64,000 nucleotides of DNA from Veillonella rodentium (GCF_900187285.1 NZ_LT906470.1:1808001-1872000); one strand, 5' to 3'. Shown: positions 1-8,533, numbered from the stretch's first letter. Numbers and translations are program-made. Notes: a model not told the origin generated them from the sequence alone.

Positions 1-21
1 TGTTTAGAAGGAGAACAACCT

Positions 22-1575
22 ATGAAATTTGCACTGACGCATTTATGGTCATCATTGAAAAACCTGGCAAAAGATTCGCCCCTGTTATTAATTCTGATCA
101 TTCTGTTTTCTTGCACGCCGTTCTACATTAATACTGACTGGTTTGCCCAGATAGATACTATATTCTACGTAATGTATTCGGTCATCATCATATTACAATC
201 ATATATAACGCGCGAACGAAGGTATTCCCTATTATTCACCATAGTCAGTATTATCATCGCCGCAGGATTACATACAATTTATAAAACATACCAGGATATA
301 CCTGGCATTAAAATGGCCATCGAAAACATGACAGCCCTCTGGCTGTATTCCATGATTACCCTCTATTTCACGTCCGCCGACGGCCACTATATAGGGGAAA
401 TCATCAATCGGCTCAAGCGTATCGGTATCACCATCGTTTCCTCCCTGCTGTACAACATCATCATTGCCATGAGTTTGTGGTTCTTATATATCATTTTAGG
501 CGATGTCTTTCCCTTTAAGGAGGCCACGTTCAAGGTATTGGTATCAATCAACCTGTTTATCTGTACGACCATGATCTGCTCGTACAGGGAATCCCCTGAA
601 GGTCCTCCCGAACCGGGTTCATTCTTTACCGTTGTGTTCGGCGTTATTATCCCTAAGGCGTCAATCATAACGGGCATCCTTGCGAACATCTATCTAGTTT
701 TAATTCTGTTGGGTCTTCGCGATGACACGCGATTCCTCTACACATATTATCCGTATGTGTCGCTGTTCTATCTGTTCTACTTGGCCAGTTTCAGATCTAC
801 TGAAAGAAGCAAAACACAGCAGCTGCTCTGTTTCTTTTTCATTACGTTGACACTGTTGTGCTTATGCCTCATCGGCAAACGCGTTATTAATGAACCTGTG
901 CTTTGGCTCAACACGATTTACGTTGCCGCCTTCAACTTGATTTTCCTCGCCTACAACCTCTATTCCCTTGTAAAACGATTAACGCCGTCAGTACATACGT
1001 CTATCATGGCACTCGCGTTAGGGGCTGTCCTCTTAATGCCTGTCATAGGTTACACATCCTATATGAAATTTACCACCTACGATTACGATGGTGAAAGCTG
1101 GCAGCCGCATCTGGATATTGCCAGAACCTTCTCACCGGATTACAGTGCCTACAAAGTACAAAAAGACGATGAAATGAAAGCGAAACAGGAGGAATCTGAA
1201 AATACGATCAAGCTGCAAACAATCAACTTCAAAGCGATTGAGCAGCCCGAGATTGTTTCCATCGGGGACTACAATAATTTCATTTCCCATATCGAATTGA
1301 AATTATATGAGCCCACCACACGTACAGCGGAAACAGCTACTGTCGACTTCAGTACAATCAAATTCAATCTGGTCAATGACGGGAAGGATTTAGAGGTATT
1401 TTTACCGAACGGCATCATGGAAACTCACCATATCTATGATACGCTCCTTACTATCGACAAAAATTCTACAAAACCGGTCGTTATTGAAGGTACCGACTAT
1501 AGACTTTATATCTATTCCTACTTCTTTAACGAGTACGGAACGCGTAGCATTACATTTAGTGTATTATACAAATAA
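22..1575 (+). CDS. DUF4153-like multi-pass membrane protein
   Basis: A 517-residue protein. Roughly the first 350 residues hold about ten or eleven hydrophobic segments, so it sits in the inner membrane. The last ~150 residues are hydrophilic and probably form one soluble domain. The start is set by a GAAGGAG Shine-Dalgarno at 7-13. The overall plan (N-terminal SLKNLAKDSPLLLILI, many helices, soluble tail) resembles DUF4153 proteins, whose function is unknown. It ends about 75 bases before the nrd promoter and so is probably a separate transcript. Anything upstream lies outside the window. The family call is from memory and moderate; the membrane topology is clear. Confidence 0.7.
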   Translation: MKFALTHLWSSLKNLAKDSPLLLILIILFSCTPFYINTDWFAQIDTIFYVMYSVIIILQSYITRERRYSLLFTIVSIIIAAGLHTIYKTYQDIPGIKMAIENMTALWLYSMITLYFTSADGHYIGEIINRLKRIGITIVSSLLYNIIIAMSLWFLYIILGDVFPFKEATFKVLVSINLFICTTMICSYRESPEGPPEPGSFFTVVFGVIIPKASIITGILANIYLVLILLGLRDDTRFLYTYYPYVSLFYLFYLASFRSTERSKTQQLLCFFFITLTLLCLCLIGKRVINEPVLWLNTIYVAAFNLIFLAYNLYSLVKRLTPSVHTSIMALALGAVLLMPVIGYTSYMKFTTYDYDGESWQPHLDIARTFSPDYSAYKVQKDDEMKAKQEESENTIKLQTINFKAIEQPEIVSIGDYNNFISHIELKLYEPTTRTAETATVDFSTIKFNLVNDGKDLEVFLPNGIMETHHIYDTLLTIDKNSTKPVVIEGTDYRLYIYSYFFNEYGTRSITFSVLYK

Positions 1576-1651
1576 GTGATTCTACCTGACATTCTCAATC
1601 TATATCGATTACTGTGAATTAACTTTATTGATATTTTTCTAAATGTCAATA

Positions 1652-1680
1652 TTGAATATATAGAATTTTTTCGCTATAAT
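1652..1680 (+). promoter_or_regulatory. nrdAB promoter with NrdR-like box
   Basis: TTGAAT at 1652-1657 and TATAAT at 1675-1680 are separated by 17 bp, a near-consensus sigma-70 promoter facing nrdA. The 10-mer GAATATATAG at 1654-1663 overlaps the -35 element and differs from the NrdR core CWATATATWG at one base. Confidence 0.65.
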
Positions 1681-1704
1681 CGTAACATACTGTATAAACC
1701 AAGT

Positions 1705-1740
1705 AAGAAAACTACCATATATAGTAGTTTTCTTATTTTT
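1705..1740 (+). terminator. Hairpin plus T-run in the nrdA leader, containing a second NrdR-like box
   Basis: AAGAAAACTAC at 1705-1715 pairs perfectly with 1724-1734 around an 8-base loop and is followed by ATTTTT. It lies just downstream of the predicted nrd start site, so it may be an attenuator rather than only the terminator of the upstream gene. The hairpin centre carries CCATATATAG (1715-1724), which differs from the NrdR core by one base. A further inverted repeat (GATTAGACT 1743-1751 with 1778-1786) follows. Confidence 0.55.
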
Positions 1741-1832
1741 CTGATTAGACTTTCATTAAAGATAATTTATATTTTTCAGTCTAATCTTATGTATGCTTTA
1801 AATAACAGTTTTAAGACGTAAGGGGAACCATA

Positions 1833-4115
1833 ATGGAGATTATGATCAAGAAACGGGATGGCCACGTCGAGCCGTTATCCGTTGAAAAAACGAAACGCAT
1901 GATTGCCTTCGCATGTTTGGGGCTAGACTCTTGTGATCCGCTTGAACTGGAAATGGATGCGAAATTACAGTTCGTTGACGGCATGACCACCAAGGAAATT
2001 CAAAAAACACTCGTTCAAACGGCTATCGAAAAGGTTATCTCAAAAAAAGATGACGGTTTCGGCAACCAAGTCAACAAGATGAATCAGGATTGGCAATTCG
2101 TGGCGGCTCGCCTCTTCTTGTTCGATCTCTACAAGGAAGCTGCTATCACACGCCGTTACAAGGCATTCGGTTACGGCAACTTCCCGAACCTCGTGCAAAT
2201 GCTGGTGGATGAAAAAAAATACGCCGACTTCTTCGTTACGGAATATACGCCTGACGAACTGCAGGAATTGGGCGATTACATCAAACCGAAGCGCGACTAT
2301 CTCTTCAACTACGAAGGTCTTAAATTATTAGCGGACCGCTACCTGGTGAAAGGCTTCAACAAGGAAATTTTTGAATTGCCGCAGGAGCGTTTCATGGCTA
2401 TCGCCATGCATCTCGCACTCGTAGAAGGCGACAAAAAAGTAGAATATGCCAAGGAATTCTACGACTTGATGAGTCAATTAAAAATGACGACGGCCACCCC
2501 CACATTGGCAAATGCGGGCACGCCGTTCCATCAGTTATCATCCTGCTTCATTTCCGGCGTGGATGATAATTTGTGGTCCATTTATGATGTAAACAGCAAA
2601 TTCTCTCGCGTATCCAAGCACGGCGGCGCCCTCGGTATCTACCTCGGCAAAGTTCGCGCATTGAACTCCGACATTCGAGGCTTCAAAAACTCCTCCGGCG
2701 GCGTTATTCCTTGGATTCGCCTGTACAATGATACAGCCGTCGCCGTAGACCAGTTAGGCAAACGTAAAGGCGGCGCAACAGTAACACTCGACATCTGGCA
2801 TAAGGACTTCTATGAATTCGTGGAACTTCGCACGAACAATGGCGACGATCGTCGTAAGGCCCACGATATTTTTCCTGCCGTATCCATTCCGAACATCTTC
2901 ATGGAACGCATGATAGCACGCGAAAACTTCACCCTCTTCGATCCTCATGAAGTATTAACCGTAAAGGGTTACTCCCTCGAGGACTACTTCGATACGGATG
3001 ACGAAAAAGAATTTACGAAACGCTATATCGAGTGCGAACAGGATCCTAACTTACACGGCATCGAAGTGTCGGCGCTGGACATGATGAAAAAAATCATGCG
3101 TTCCGCCGTTGAAACAGGTACTCCGTTCATCTTCTTCCGCGATACGGTAAATGCGGCAAATCCTAACAAGCATGCGGGCATGATTTACGCATCCAACTTG
3201 TGCCATGAAATCGCTCAAAACGTAGGCTTTACAAACCTCGATGAAGAAATCATCAACGAAGACGGCAGCATCACGACGAAAACAAATACGGGCGACATGG
3301 TGACATGTAATCTGAACTCCATCAGCTTGGGGCGCATTACGGACGACGAATTGGAGGCGAACATCGCCCTTCAGATCCGAATGCTCGATAATGTTATTTC
3401 CATCAATCAGGCACCTGTACCGGAATCCCGCATAACATCCGATAAATACCGCGCCATCGGCCTCGGTACATCCGGTTATCACCACTACCTCGTCAACCAC
3501 AAGATTCAATGGGAATCCGATGAGCACATCGAAATAGCGGATAAACTCTTCGAAGACATCGCTTTCTATGCGATTAAAGCGTCTATGGAGCTTGCTAAGG
3601 AAAAAGGTGCCTACCCTGCTTTCAAAGGGTCCGAATGGGAAACGGGTGAATATTTTACACGCCGCGGCTATACATCCGACCGATGGAACCAGTTGGCCAA
3701 CGATGTAGCTAAATACGGCATCCGCAACGGTTATCTGATGGCTGTGGCCCCTACGGGATCCACCTCTAACATCGCCAATACCACGGCCGGCATCGACCCG
3801 ATTTTTAAAAAATTCTTCATCGAAGAAAAAAAGGGTTCTTTCACACCGAAAACGGCGCCGGATTTGAACAACGAAACATTCTGGCTCTACAAAGAGGCTC
3901 ATACCATCGACCAGCAATGGTCTATCAAGGCTTGCGGCGTTCGTCAACGTCACATCGACCAGGCACAGTCCTTTAACCTGTATATCACTCCGCAGATGAA
4001 GGCGAAAGAAATCCTTGACCTTTACATTGAGGCATATAAACAGGGGATCAAGACAATTTACTACATCCGCAACCAGTCCCTTGAAATGGACGAATGTACG
4101 AGCTGCTCTTCTTAA
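1833..4115 (+). CDS. nrdA: Class Ia ribonucleoside-diphosphate reductase, alpha subunit
   Basis: The large catalytic subunit, reducing NDPs to dNDPs together with NrdB. An ATP-cone allosteric domain occupies about residues 4-95. Catalytic residues are visible: C238 and C492 form the redox pair, NLCHE supplies N455, C457 (thiyl) and E459, and Y743-Y744 lie on the radical-transfer path. The C-terminal tail carries the thioredoxin-reducible pair C755/C758 (CTSC). The 760-residue length is typical. The start at 1833 follows AAGGGG at 1820-1825; an in-frame ATG at 1842 is a weaker alternative. It is the first gene of the nrdAB operon. No nrdI or nrdH is present, consistent with class Ia rather than Ib. 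Confidence 0.97.
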   Translation: MEIMIKKRDGHVEPLSVEKTKRMIAFACLGLDSCDPLELEMDAKLQFVDGMTTKEIQKTLVQTAIEKVISKKDDGFGNQVNKMNQDWQFVAARLFLFDLYKEAAITRRYKAFGYGNFPNLVQMLVDEKKYADFFVTEYTPDELQELGDYIKPKRDYLFNYEGLKLLADRYLVKGFNKEIFELPQERFMAIAMHLALVEGDKKVEYAKEFYDLMSQLKMTTATPTLANAGTPFHQLSSCFISGVDDNLWSIYDVNSKFSRVSKHGGALGIYLGKVRALNSDIRGFKNSSGGVIPWIRLYNDTAVAVDQLGKRKGGATVTLDIWHKDFYEFVELRTNNGDDRRKAHDIFPAVSIPNIFMERMIARENFTLFDPHEVLTVKGYSLEDYFDTDDEKEFTKRYIECEQDPNLHGIEVSALDMMKKIMRSAVETGTPFIFFRDTVNAANPNKHAGMIYASNLCHEIAQNVGFTNLDEEIINEDGSITTKTNTGDMVTCNLNSISLGRITDDELEANIALQIRMLDNVISINQAPVPESRITSDKYRAIGLGTSGYHHYLVNHKIQWESDEHIEIADKLFEDIAFYAIKASMELAKEKGAYPAFKGSEWETGEYFTRRGYTSDRWNQLANDVAKYGIRNGYLMAVAPTGSTSNIANTTAGIDPIFKKFFIEEKKGSFTPKTAPDLNNETFWLYKEAHTIDQQWSIKACGVRQRHIDQAQSFNLYITPQMKAKEILDLYIEAYKQGIKTIYYIRNQSLEMDECTSCSS

Positions 4116-4134
4116 TCGAGCAGCACCAGTTTCT

Positions 4135-4210
4135 GTGAAAGCCGGCATTCTGTGGAGACTTTCACCCATACTATAAATCTGATGACGACCTATATTCTAT
4201 AGGTCGCATC
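4135..4210 (+). promoter_or_regulatory. Two hairpins between nrdA and nrdB
   Basis: GTGAAAG at 4135-4141 pairs with 4159-4165. A second, much stronger hairpin pairs GATG-CGACCTATA (4181-4194, one bulged A at 4185) with 4198-4210 around a 3-base loop. No T-run follows, so mRNA processing or stability control is more likely than termination. The second hairpin ends about ten bases before the nrdB Shine-Dalgarno AGGAG. Confidence 0.5.
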
Positions 4211-4230
4211 GCTGTATACAGGAGATTATC

Positions 4231-5259
4231 ATGGATAAAAAACTCATATTTAATGAAAACGGCGACCGCGGCACACAGGCCATGATTGGCGGCAACACGA
4301 CCAATCTGCGCGAATGGAACCGCATCAAATACGACTGGGCGAACCAAATGTATCGCACCATGCTCAATAATTTCTGGATTCCTGAGGAAATTTCCCTGAA
4401 CGAGGACGTAAAACAGTTCCCATACTTAACGGACAACGAACGTCGCGCCTTCGATAAAATCATTTCCTTTCTGAATTTCCTCGACTCTATTCAATCGGAA
4501 AACCTGCCTAACTTAAGCCGCTACATCACGGCCGCCGAAGTGGCATCCCTCTTGAACATCCAGGCGTTCCAGGAGGAAATTCACGCGCAAAGTTATTCCT
4601 ATATTTTAGATACCGTAACGAATCCGATTACACGCGACAAGATTTATGACGAATGGCGTACGGACAAGACTCTGCTCGCCCGTAACCGCTTCATCGCCGA
4701 CGCATACCAACGCTTCAGCGACGATCCGAGCGAAGCAAACCTTATTCACACGATCATTGCGAACTATATCTTGGAGGGCATCTACTTCTACTCCGGATTC
4801 AGCTTCTTCTACACCTTGGCACGCCAAGGCAAGATGACCGCTACATCCACGATTTTTAAATATATCAACCGCGATGAAGTGACACATCTTGTATTGTTTC
4901 AAAACATCATCCGCGAATTGCGCCGCGAACGTCCCGATCTGTTCACTCCTGAACTGGAATCAAAAATTACGGACATGATTCGCCAAGGTGCGGAAAATGA
5001 AATCGAATGGGGTCAATACATTACGGACGACAAAATCCTCGGCCTCAACAACGTCCTCATTGAACGCTACATCAAATACCTTGCGAACATCCGCTTAGAA
5101 GCGATCGGTTTGCCTCATCTATATCCTGAAGTCAAGGAAAATCCTATGGAATGGATTGAAAGCTTCTCCAATTTGAACAGTACGAAAACGGACTTCTTTG
5201 AAGCGAAAGTGACGAACTATACAAAGGCGGCGGCATTCGATTTCGACGATTTAGAATAA
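4231..5259 (+). CDS. nrdB: Class Ia ribonucleoside-diphosphate reductase, beta subunit
   Basis: The radical-generating subunit, ferritin-like with a di-iron centre. The motif EEIHAQSY supplies metal ligands E115 and H118 and the radical tyrosine Y122, numbered exactly as in E. coli NrdB. The other ligands are D85 (LDSIQ), E182, E216 and H219. The presence of the tyrosine argues against the metal-radical-only Ic and Ie variants. At 342 residues it is slightly short of the 376 of E. coli. The acidic C-terminus FDFDDLE is the expected NrdA-docking tail. It lies 115 bases downstream of nrdA in one operon. Confidence 0.96.
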   Translation: MDKKLIFNENGDRGTQAMIGGNTTNLREWNRIKYDWANQMYRTMLNNFWIPEEISLNEDVKQFPYLTDNERRAFDKIISFLNFLDSIQSENLPNLSRYITAAEVASLLNIQAFQEEIHAQSYSYILDTVTNPITRDKIYDEWRTDKTLLARNRFIADAYQRFSDDPSEANLIHTIIANYILEGIYFYSGFSFFYTLARQGKMTATSTIFKYINRDEVTHLVLFQNIIRELRRERPDLFTPELESKITDMIRQGAENEIEWGQYITDDKILGLNNVLIERYIKYLANIRLEAIGLPHLYPEVKENPMEWIESFSNLNSTKTDFFEAKVTNYTKAAAFDFDDLE

Positions 5260-5294
5260 TATAGTCAATTTTCTCTAATTTTATATGTATGAAT

Positions 5295-5370
5295 AAGAAT
5301 AGCACCTTTCCAAAAACCTCCGAGGCCACCACTTCGTGCGCCAAGTCGTTTTTGAAAAGGTGCTATTCTT
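5295..5370 (+). repeat. Dispersed hairpin repeat, copy A
   Basis: A 15-bp perfect outer stem (AAGAATAGCACCTTT 5295-5309 with 5356-5370) encloses an A/T stem and a conserved core: AGGCCACC, a small hairpin, then CGCCAAGTCG. It sits between the convergent nrdB and fumarase genes and may serve as a terminator. The same core recurs near 44.7 kb and, degenerate, near 63.2 kb, with unrelated outer stems. Confidence 0.7.
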
Positions 5371-5422
5371 CTCAGCCGCCCCCTACTGTAATAAGTCGAT
5401 CCGGAACCGGTCTCTTTTCCAA

Positions 5423-5971
5423 TTATCTTTTATATTTCGGGATTTCCTGATTTTGCAATACATTACCTTCCGTATCGATGCCGACAATAACACGGAACCG
5501 ATCGAAGTAAAGTTTTTTGATGGATTCTGTACCAAGTTCTCCGTATGCCATAATTTCAGCCGATTTTATACGAGCCGCATTAATAGCACTGGCACCGCCC
5601 ACACCAAGCAGTGATACGGCTCCGTATTCTTTACAAAGATCCGCCACATATGGTTCACGTACGCCTTTACCAAGCATTGCAGTAGCACCTAATTTAAGCA
5701 TCATCTCTACATATGGGTCCATGCGGATTGCCGTAGTAGGACCATTAGAATTGAAAACTTTTCCCGGAGGTGCAGGGCATGGACCTGCATAGTATATAAG
5801 TTGATTGGTCCAATCCACAGGAGACGATTCTCCTCGTTCTAACGCCTCAGAAATAAGCTTATGCCCTGCATCACGGCATGTATAAACATAACCGGTTAGA
5901 TATAATACATCGCCAGTTTTAAAAGTCTTAGCCATTTCCTTTGTGATTGGTAATTGAACTTCTATACTCAT
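5423..5971 (-). CDS. Class I fumarate hydratase, beta subunit
   Basis: A 182-residue homologue of the C-terminal (beta) part of [4Fe-4S] class I fumarases and tartrate dehydratases. It contains the family stretch SAINAARIKSAEIMAYGELG followed by YFDRF. With the alpha subunit directly upstream it interconverts fumarate and malate in the cytoplasm, in the reductive arm leading to succinate in this type of organism. The genes are 10 bases apart and surely co-transcribed. Tartrate dehydratase is the main alternative for this two-subunit architecture, and sequence alone cannot settle the substrate. Confidence 0.88.
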   Translation of the reverse strand: MSIEVQLPITKEMAKTFKTGDVLYLTGYVYTCRDAGHKLISEALERGESSPVDWTNQLIYYAGPCPAPPGKVFNSNGPTTAIRMDPYVEMMLKLGATAMLGKGVREPYVADLCKEYGAVSLLGVGGASAINAARIKSAEIMAYGELGTESIKKLYFDRFRVIVGIDTEGNVLQNQEIPKYKR

Positions 5972-5981
5972 AGAAACCTCC

Positions 5982-6824
5982 TTATAAGACTGCTGTCGCT
6001 TGACGCGCTGCGTTACATTGAAAATTAATTGCTACCGGCAAGGCCGTAATATGAACACCATAATAATCTACATGCACATCAAGTGCCGTACTGCGTCCGC
6101 CATAACCAATTGGACCAATACCGGTATTATTAATCGCTTCTAGCAAATCTTCCTCTAGTTTTGCATACCGAGGATTTGGATTACGCTCGCCAATATCTCG
6201 AAGCAATGCTTTCTTTGCCATCCAGGCACATTGATCCATCGTTCCACCTACACCGATACCGACAATATATGGAGGGCACGGATTACCACCGGCACGAGCC
6301 ACTGTTTCGAGGACAAACTCTTTAATACCTTCTTCACCGACCCCGGGTAACAGGACTTTAAACGCCCCCATATTCTCACTGCCACCACCTTTTGGCATAA
6401 CAGTAATTTTGACTTTATCACCTGGTACGATAGACGGATGAAATATAACCGGTGTATTATCATTTGTATTAACCCGTTCCAAAGGATCCGCTACAACGGA
6501 TTTACGCAAATATCCATTTTCGTAGCCCCGTCGAATACCTTCTTCCACCTGGTCATATAACGGTTTACCATCCCAGGAAACCTCCTGACCTATTTCCATA
6601 ACGACTACGGCCATCCCCGTATCGTGGCAACATGGCATCATATTGTCTCGGGCAAACTCACTATTTTCAATAATAATTTCCAGAGAATCTTTTCCTATGG
6701 GAGATTCCTCATTTTTCAAGGCTTTTTTGAAAGCATCGATCACATTGTCACTTAAACAACAGCATGCCTGAATAGCCAGTTTCTCAATAATCGGTACAAT
6801 TTCATCAGTATTGATAATACGCAT
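5982..6824 (-). CDS. Class I fumarate hydratase, alpha subunit
   Basis: A 280-residue N-terminal-type subunit carrying the oxygen-sensitive [4Fe-4S] cluster. Likely cluster cysteines are C66 (or C65) in PCCHDTG, C183 in GNPCPPY and C270 in FQCNAAR, matching the three conserved positions of the family. The adjacent beta gene completes the enzyme. A LysR-type regulator is divergently transcribed and probably controls this pair. The ATG at 6824 is preceded by AAGAGG. Confidence 0.9.
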   Translation of the reverse strand: MRIINTDEIVPIIEKLAIQACCCLSDNVIDAFKKALKNEESPIGKDSLEIIIENSEFARDNMMPCCHDTGMAVVVMEIGQEVSWDGKPLYDQVEEGIRRGYENGYLRKSVVADPLERVNTNDNTPVIFHPSIVPGDKVKITVMPKGGGSENMGAFKVLLPGVGEEGIKEFVLETVARAGGNPCPPYIVGIGVGGTMDQCAWMAKKALLRDIGERNPNPRYAKLEEDLLEAINNTGIGPIGYGGRSTALDVHVDYYGVHITALPVAINFQCNAARQATAVL

Positions 6825-6873
6825 ACTATAACCTCTTTCACTTGAATATAAAGTAATCTTGTTTTCTGTCTAC

Positions 6874-6902
6874 ATTATAGAGACGTCTTTACATATAGTG
6901 AA
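6874..6902 (-). promoter_or_regulatory. Promoter of the class I fumarase operon
   Basis: On the minus strand TTCACT (6897-6902) and TATAAT (6874-6879) are separated by 17 bp, upstream of the alpha subunit gene. Confidence 0.55.
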
Positions 6903-6920
6903 ATATGTTATATGATTTTT

Positions 6921-6941
6921 GCAATAAATATTATTTATTGC
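6921..6941. promoter_or_regulatory. Palindrome between fumarase and lysR genes
   Basis: GCAATAAAT at 6921-6929 is perfectly inverted at 6933-6941 with a 3-base centre. It lies in the divergent promoter region, 28 bases before the lysR start, and is a plausible LysR-type binding or autoregulatory site. Confidence 0.5.
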
Positions 6942-6968
6942 AGATTTATCATGACATGGAGTAAAACT

Positions 6969-7838
6969 ATGAAACTGAAATATTTAGAGTACTTTTTAGT
7001 AATCGCCGATACCGGAAACATAACCTACGCAGCACAGCAACTATATCTTTCACAACCCAACCTGACAGTAGCCATAAAAAAACTGGAGGAGGAATTAGGT
7101 GTAACATTGTTTGAGAGACAACATAAATCCGTTACGCTCACTGCAGAGGGAGAATTGTTATACAGGCGTCTAAGGCCTATTTTGAAAGATTTATCTAATG
7201 CTCTGGAGGAGGTCAAGGACTTAGGCCAAAAGAACGACGGGGTATTAAAAATAGGCATTCCTCCCATGATCGGTTCATTTATGATACAGCCGCTACTAAA
7301 TCACTTCAGAAAAGAAAATCCCGCTTGGGAATTAAACATAGTTGAAGAAGGCTCTGTCGGTCTGGAACATAAATTGAGTAAAAACGAATTGGATATGGCC
7401 ATTATTATCGCTCATAATACACCTTCCAATCTAACAGCGGTACCGCTCATGAATGTAGAATATAAAGCTTGCGTTCCCGTCGGCCACCGCTTAGCCGGCC
7501 ATGCCCAGATCGCCTTTGAAGAGCTGCAGAATGAGTCATTAATCATGATGCAACTCGACTCCTTTCACAGACAATATATTACGAAGCAATTAGAAAAACA
7601 GGCAATCACACCTCATATCGTCATGTCTTCAAACCAGGTGAACAACAATCTGGATATGACGGTAAAAACAAACAGTATCTCCTTTTTACTTACGCCCACC
7701 CCGATTCAAAGGAATGACATCAGGCTGATTTCCCTAGATCCTCCCGTCACCGCCACCGTAGCCGTGGTGTATCCGAACAATACATATGTCAACAGCACAT
7801 TAAAAAAACTGATTGCATATTTGCAGGAACTCAAATAA
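6969..7838 (+). CDS. LysR-family transcriptional regulator
   Basis: A 289-residue LTTR. The N-terminal winged helix-turn-helix is clear (MKLKYLEYFLVIADTG, then AAQQLYLSQPNLTVAIKKLE, LFER). The C-terminal ~200 residues form the periplasmic-binding-like effector domain. The ATG at 6969 is chosen because GGAG precedes it by seven bases and it gives the canonical LysR N-terminus; an ATG at 6912 would add an atypical extension. Divergent orientation to the fumarase pair suggests it regulates that operon in response to a metabolite, perhaps a dicarboxylate (inference). Its 3' end is eight bases from the convergent GNAT gene. Confidence 0.92.
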   Translation: MKLKYLEYFLVIADTGNITYAAQQLYLSQPNLTVAIKKLEEELGVTLFERQHKSVTLTAEGELLYRRLRPILKDLSNALEEVKDLGQKNDGVLKIGIPPMIGSFMIQPLLNHFRKENPAWELNIVEEGSVGLEHKLSKNELDMAIIIAHNTPSNLTAVPLMNVEYKACVPVGHRLAGHAQIAFEELQNESLIMMQLDSFHRQYITKQLEKQAITPHIVMSSNQVNNNLDMTVKTNSISFLLTPTPIQRNDIRLISLDPPVTATVAVVYPNNTYVNSTLKKLIAYLQELK

Positions 7839-7846
7839 AATTTTCC

Positions 7847-8263
7847 CTACAACACCTTTCTCATCAGAATATGAGGACAGCCTTCATCAAGATATGTATC
7901 GCCTTCCGCCGTATATCCCAAGGATTCATAAAACGGTTGCGCCTGCACCTGTGCAGACAGGGAACAGGATGTAAATCCCTCCCGGCGGATCGCCCGTTCC
8001 GCGGCTTTCATAATTTTCTCGCCCAGATGTTGGCCTCGATGAATTTTACGAACTGCCATTCGTCCCACATGCGCCTCTCCCGGTTCCGTCCCCGGGAAAA
8101 ATCGACATGTACCGACAGCTCTACCTTCACTCCATAACAGAATGAATTTAGCTGTTGCGTCAATTTCATCGAATTCCTCTTCAAAGCCTTGTTCTTTTAT
8201 AAACACATCGGTGCGAATCTGCTTAATATCATCGTTAATCGTATCTAAAATCTGAATGATCAT
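7847..8263 (-). CDS. GNAT-family N-acetyltransferase (ElaA/YjcF-like)
   Basis: A 138-residue single GNAT domain. The acetyl-CoA binding motif A is visible as VGRMAVRKIHRGQHLGEKIM, with the C-terminal LSAQVQAQPFYESLGY region. The N-terminus (IKQIRTDVFIKEQGFEEEFDEID) matches the small YjcF/ElaA-type acetyltransferases, whose substrates are unknown. The ATG is preceded by GAAGG. The gene appears monocistronic, transcribed from an extended -10 promoter near 8370 with a structured leader. Confidence 0.88.
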   Translation of the reverse strand: MIIQILDTINDDIKQIRTDVFIKEQGFEEEFDEIDATAKFILLWSEGRAVGTCRFFPGTEPGEAHVGRMAVRKIHRGQHLGEKIMKAAERAIRREGFTSCSLSAQVQAQPFYESLGYTAEGDTYLDEGCPHILMRKVL

Positions 8264-8305
8264 AAAGGTTCCTTCTCATATAATGTCCCTATAAGATATA
8301 TATAG

Positions 8306-8378
8306 AAGTAGTGGAATACATATGCCAGGTTATTTCGGCATATGTCACGTATCGAAATACACTACTTTTATTATAACA
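8306..8378 (-). promoter_or_regulatory. Extended -10 promoter and three-way-junction leader of the GNAT gene
   Basis: On the minus strand TGT-TATAAT (8370-8378) is an extended -10. The RNA beginning a few bases later can fold as AAGTAGT (8361-8367) paired with 8306-8312. This encloses GTAT-UUCG-AUAC (8349-8360) and CATATGCC paired with GGCATATG (8337-8344 with 8319-8326). There is no upstream plus-strand gene for it to terminate. Confidence 0.45.
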
Positions 8379-8470
8379 AAGTCAATATAGCTTTCACATT
8401 AAATTACATACCGCATAATATATTTCTTACATGAATTTTTTAAAAATTAAATGAATTTTTGATTTTTAGC

Positions 8471-8500
8471 TTGCATATTGTTCTCAAATGGGTTTATACT
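8471..8500 (+). promoter_or_regulatory. Promoter of the aromatic operon
   Basis: TTGCAT (8471-8476) and TATACT (8495-8500) are separated by 18 bp, placing the start near 8507, just before the leader-peptide Shine-Dalgarno AAAGGAG (8517-8523). Confidence 0.5.
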
Positions 8501-8533
8501 GTATTTATCAAATTTAGAAAGGAGCAACTAACG

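Noticed and set aside
3051-4169. Long 372-codon minus-strand ORF overlapping nrdA
   Set aside because: Antisense shadow of a well-supported nrdA frame; arginine/valine-rich composition and no ribosome-binding site.
4176-4210. CTGATGA followed by a hairpin, resembling a hammerhead ribozyme core
   Set aside because: The required GAAA after stem II is absent (CATC instead) and no closing third stem was found.
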